A DNA stretch of 64,000 nucleotides from Sphagnum compactum (taxonomy: Eukaryota; Bryophyta; Sphagnopsida; Sphagnales): contig OZ234501.1 of the NCBI GenBank assembly GCA_965153455.1, forward strand, positions 3,038,001-3,102,000, in the 5' to 3' direction. Made by a program: the position numbers and the translations under genes. Under the pieces are notes generated by a model that saw nothing but the letters and a program-made list of their open reading frames with translations, searched no databases and was not told the origin of the DNA. Each line of letters starts with the position of its first letter. The first letter of the stretch is position 1. Below, in pieces: positions 60,674 to 64,000 of this stretch.

Positions 60674-61086
60674 CACCCCTTAATCAACTGAGGTAGATTC
60701 TAAACATTTTAGCTTGGAATTGGTATGGAGTAGTTTCGGTATGGAATCCACAAAGGAAGATTACATCACATAATTATTAATGACAGATTCTTTAGAAGGT
60801 GTGAAGGTAATAATGATAAGGTGTTATTTCATCCAACCTACCGAAACGATGTCGAAAGGACAAAAAAGGTTAATCCATACCCTCGAAACGGTTTTTGCAT
60901 CCAACACCAAGTTTAGGCACCCGAGCTTTGGTTAAAAGGAAGCCCTATTCATTTAGTTCTCCATTTTTCTTTTCACTATTGTACAAAAATTTATATTGAT
61001 TTTTTGGTGAAAATGAGAGGGAACATTAACAAGGAGATGGCTAAGAGAATGAAAAGGAAAGAGAGTCTAGATTCGAAATTGGGAGG

Positions 61087-63182
61087 TGTGAGCCATGGAT
61101 TATGATTCAACAAATTGTTAAGCTTTAGTTCCATAACTTTCCTTAGTAATAATGATTTGAATCCTTATAAACCTCAAAGTAATAATTATTAATAGTTGAA
61201 TTAGCCTTTGGATATTTCTAAGTGTAGAAAACTTTTTTATTTAAGATGATGTAATGCTTAGTTAGTTTTAGGACGTAGTAAACCTTTTAAAATGCATTAT
61301 CCTTTTAGGTTGTAGAGAGGTGAAAAGGGATGTAGATTTAAATGTGATTTTATTGATATATTGGGAATACGAGCCCATAATAAACATTAACATTTCGAGC
61401 AGGAACAAATTCTAAATAGATTGCTAAAGCATGTGGGTTAAGAGACAATCAACGATCCCATGTCGAACGATCGACTTGAGTGCGCACCACTCTTTTGGAC
61501 GATTTTTCTTTGCGCGACCGTTGAGAGACATTCACGTCAATCGGTGCTTCGTTCAGCGGTGCTTCTTCAAACTTTTCCTTTTTTACTTGTGTAATTGGAA
61601 GATTCGAGGGCGTAGCGACATCATCCGCCATGACTAAATTTTTCACCTGCATCAACAAAAACCGAAAGGTAGCCGAAACAATTTGGCGTTTGCATTCGAA
61701 GGGGGTTGTTGCCTTTATTCAAAAAATTAGGGTAGGCGTAAGGTGTGGCAGTGATGGCGGAACTTTGTGAAAACCCGGACATCTTAGTTCCAACAAATTC
61801 GAGAAGCCCTAATATTGACGGTGGATCTGGAAGTACATGGGAATCCTTATAATTTCAAATTTAATTTTAATTTACTATGTACTACATAATTATTTAGTAC
61901 ACGATAAGGAAAAACTAGGGAATATTAAAGAAGTAAATGGTGCACGGAAAGGTTATTACTACCGTTGAATTGATTTAATCAAATGGGAACTCAAGGATGG
62001 TTACTTATTACTATCGGTAAATTATACCACTAGTTAGTTACTTAAAATAGTTAGGATGAAGAAGTAGGATGTTAAGTCAAACGAACGAAATTGACAATGA
62101 TTGAGCTTGAGAACCCCATCAAGATGTCCAAGATAAGGAAAATGATGAGTCCTCTAATTCCATTGGTCACGAGGATTATCATCCTATTTAATTGGAGAAT
62201 ATAATTTTCTTAGTGTTTCATTGGGCATAAGGATTTTCATCCTAAATTCCATAGGAAAAAAAATCATTCTCAATTCTCATTGGTCCATGAAGGATGAGGA
62301 GGCCATTGATTGTAGGGAAGGATTTCCAAACTTCCATTGGACAAGGAGAACGAACTCAAGGAAAGGTCATGGGAGGCTTACCAAGAAAAATGGTATCTTG
62401 TGTGTTTTTTCGGGGAAAAAAGGAAGAGAATGAGTTTGTGAGAAACAAAAATAGTTCTTATGTGTGAGAAAGTGTTGTTCATGAAAAAAATGTGTGCAAA
62501 CAAAGAGCACGGAAGGAAGTTGTGTGTAGCAAGTAGTTGTAATGGGGTTCATGGAAGGATTTCCATAAACAAGCCTCTGGATTCTTATTTAAAATAGTTG
62601 TTCCTCTCAAATCCACTATTGGATTTGTCTTAAACTTTAAATAATTTTAGTTTAGGAGGTGTAGAATGTTCACCCAAAATTTCAGCAACATCGGGTGTGT
62701 TGCACGGAAGCTACACTTGCTGAAAGTAGAGGGGGTTGAAATTGTCTATTTTTTTCTCAAATTTGGTCAAAATAGTTTTTTTTGTTTCGAGGCATAACTT
62801 TTGATTACAGAAATAAAAACTTATAATATTTTGTAACATTGTTCTTTTTAAGATTAGCTTTTCAAAAACCCAACGCTTGTTAGACTAGGAGGTTGTATGA
62901 AGATATTATGACGAATAGAACGAAAGGAAGTCAACCATCAAACGTGAACATGAATTTAACATCAACATAATGTTCTTTCACATTCTATCATGGTGAGTCT
63001 TGATTCTCCCACATGTTTTGATATCTTCCAAGTGGACACAATGCATTAAATTATTAATGAACTTCATTACATTACATTGAATCACCTTAATTTGTTAGAA
63101 TACAACTACATAATAGTTCCACCCCCAAGTGAGTTTTGTGAGTGCATATCTTCATGTGGAAGGTGTGCAAAAATTCCTCACA
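61087..63182 (-). mobile_element. LTR-like element, copy B (2,096 bp, inverted)
   Basis: On the minus strand it starts TGTGAGGAATTTTTG and ends ATGGCTCACA, with an exact 5-bp duplication GGAGG at 61,082-61,086 and 63,183-63,187. It is homologous to copy A but lacks about 400 bp matching 53,670-54,070 of A, the second half of the ORF. The join lies just after the codons for LEFV. The small ORF here has its ATG at 61,631. Structure and ends again fit a solo LTR. Confidence 0.8.
61449..61631 (-). pseudogene. Small ORF in element B, truncated copy
   Basis: The first 60 codons match the frame in element A (MADDVATPSN, DVNVSQRSRKEKSSKRVVRT) with one in-frame insertion of a few residues. A C-to-T change turns CGA into TGA right after WDR and ends the frame early. 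Similarity resumes beyond the stop (LNPHAL). Confidence 0.5.
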
Positions 63183-63891
63183 GGAGGCAATAGGAGAGAA
63201 AAAAAAAAAGATGATGGTGGTGACACTTTTCGATAAAGGAAAGATAATATTTTCAAAGATGGACAAGTTCCAACAATGGATTGCTAGAAGGGATGTTGAA
63301 TCAGTTTGTTTAATATTTAGTTGAACCCGATTTGATCACTGGTGAATGTGTTTTTACAAGCCATCACCCGTTTCAATCCGAAGATCATTGAATTAATTGT
63401 CCAAGGAGTTTTGGTTTCCATAACCAAAAAGATGGTGGTGGAAATGCTCCACCTACCAGAATTAAGTATCACCAAGCTACTAGCCAAGTTGACCAAGGAA
63501 AAAGACAAGGAAAGAGAAAAGGAAAGGGAGGTGGCCATCTACTGGAAAATTGTTTCACCAGAAGCACTTGTCGATCGGGAAGGATGGAAGGTTTCTCTTC
63601 TCAAAGGAAGGTATGTAGCCAGATTATTGACATTAATTCAAGTAATTTGGTTAAAGGGTAGTCGGATACCTATGTAGCCAAAAAACTAATGAATTTCGTA
63701 ATATTAGTCGAGCAAGGAATTCCAGTAAATTGGGCTACTATGGTATTCAACAATTTTTATAACATGTTGTAGGATTTGTTTACATCGACAAAACCTAAAA
63801 CCATAGACAACATCAAATTTGGTGCTACTAAAATTATTGACATCTTGATTCGAAATGGGTTTAAATGTTGCATAAATATCAATTCTAAAAT

Positions 63892-64000
63892 TTAAAAAAA
63901 TGTTTATATTAAACTTTGAAATATAAATACTTAATATTATGTACATTTAGTCACTGTAATTTATTAATTGTATATAAAATTTAATTTATGATATATCAAA
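63892..64000. other. AT-rich end of window
   Basis: Very AT-rich sequence follows the gag-like remnant. No feature is seen. Confidence 0.4.

Larger units (their letters stand above)
61011..63891 (+). pseudogene. Gag-like retroelement frame interrupted by copy B
   Basis: A frame starts with ATG at about 61,012 (MRGNINKEMAKRMKRKES) and runs to GGAGG at 61,086. Element B is inserted there. The text resumes at 63,183 and continues in broken frames: FSKMDKFQQWIARRDVES, then 63,342-63,677 with RFNPKIIELIVQGVLVSI, KMVVEMLHLPEL and GWKVSLLKGRYVARLL. Next comes EQGIPVNWATMVFNNFYN and finally ATKIIDILIRNGF. This order (FNP, then HLPE, then WA-x-V-x-NN, then ID-L) resembles the N-terminal domain of plant retroelement proteins. 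It is broken by frameshifts as well as by the insertion. The right limit is approximate. Confidence 0.45.

Noticed and set aside
51899-63182. The two TG..CA copies as the LTR pair of one retrotransposon
   Set aside because: They are in opposite orientation and each has its own different 5-bp duplication, so they are separate insertions.

Overview
This window looks like nuclear DNA of a land plant. The genes have GT-AG introns whose phases can be joined exactly, and they belong to plant families: a CYP71-clan cytochrome P450, a plant-type HMG-CoA lyase, a steroleosin/HSD-type short-chain dehydrogenase, a plastid FATTY ACID EXPORT (Tmem14) protein and a LONGIFOLIA/TRM protein. Introns are short (about 85 to 1,100 bp) and the intergenic DNA is very AT-rich and full of decayed transposons. 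Nothing identifies the species. A seed-free plant is possible but not shown. No rRNA, tRNA, CRISPR or bacterial-type operon was seen.

Layout. 1-4,692 is AT-rich and holds a decayed PIF/Harbinger transposase. 4,693-4,998 is a short Mutator-type element with long terminal inverted repeats, 370 bp before the P450 start. 5,368-7,421 is the P450 (+, 3 exons, 522 aa). 8,690-9,990 holds permuted direct repeats, a telomere-like motif and G-rich runs. 11,728-15,158 is HMG-CoA lyase (+). 15,159-25,400 is mostly gene-free and AT-rich, with a 2.4-kb CACTA-like element (19,231-21,598) carrying a GGCTAAA-type array. 25,465-28,181 is the SDR (+, 6 exons, 352 aa). 30,307-30,800 is a 62-bp degenerate repeat array. 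32,282-34,354 is FAX (-, 3 exons, 274 aa). 35,068-37,631 is a minus-strand gene with the helix-turn-helix tail typical of RecQ/WRN-type helicases, 5' end unresolved. 39,583-45,170 is a LONGIFOLIA/TRM gene (-, 6 exons, about 1,414 aa). From 47,300 to the end the window is repeat territory.

The most notable structure is in the repeat-rich right third. Two related elements, 51,899-54,371 (+) and 61,087-63,182 (-), both start TGTGAG and end CTCACA. They are flanked by 5-bp target duplications (TAAAG/TAGAG and GGAGG/GGAGG) and both carry the same small reading frame beginning MADDVATPSN. They look like large solo LTRs, or an undescribed LTR-like element with its own ORF, lying as an inverted pair 6.7 kb apart. 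The second copy is nested in an older gag-like frame. Between them lie a 130-bp minisatellite, a zinc-finger gene remnant and several CACTA-type elements with exact 3-bp duplications.

The genes do not form a pathway cluster. HMG-CoA lyase (leucine degradation), FAX (plastid fatty-acid export) and the steroleosin-like SDR (lipid-droplet surface) all touch lipid or acyl metabolism, but this is probably coincidence.
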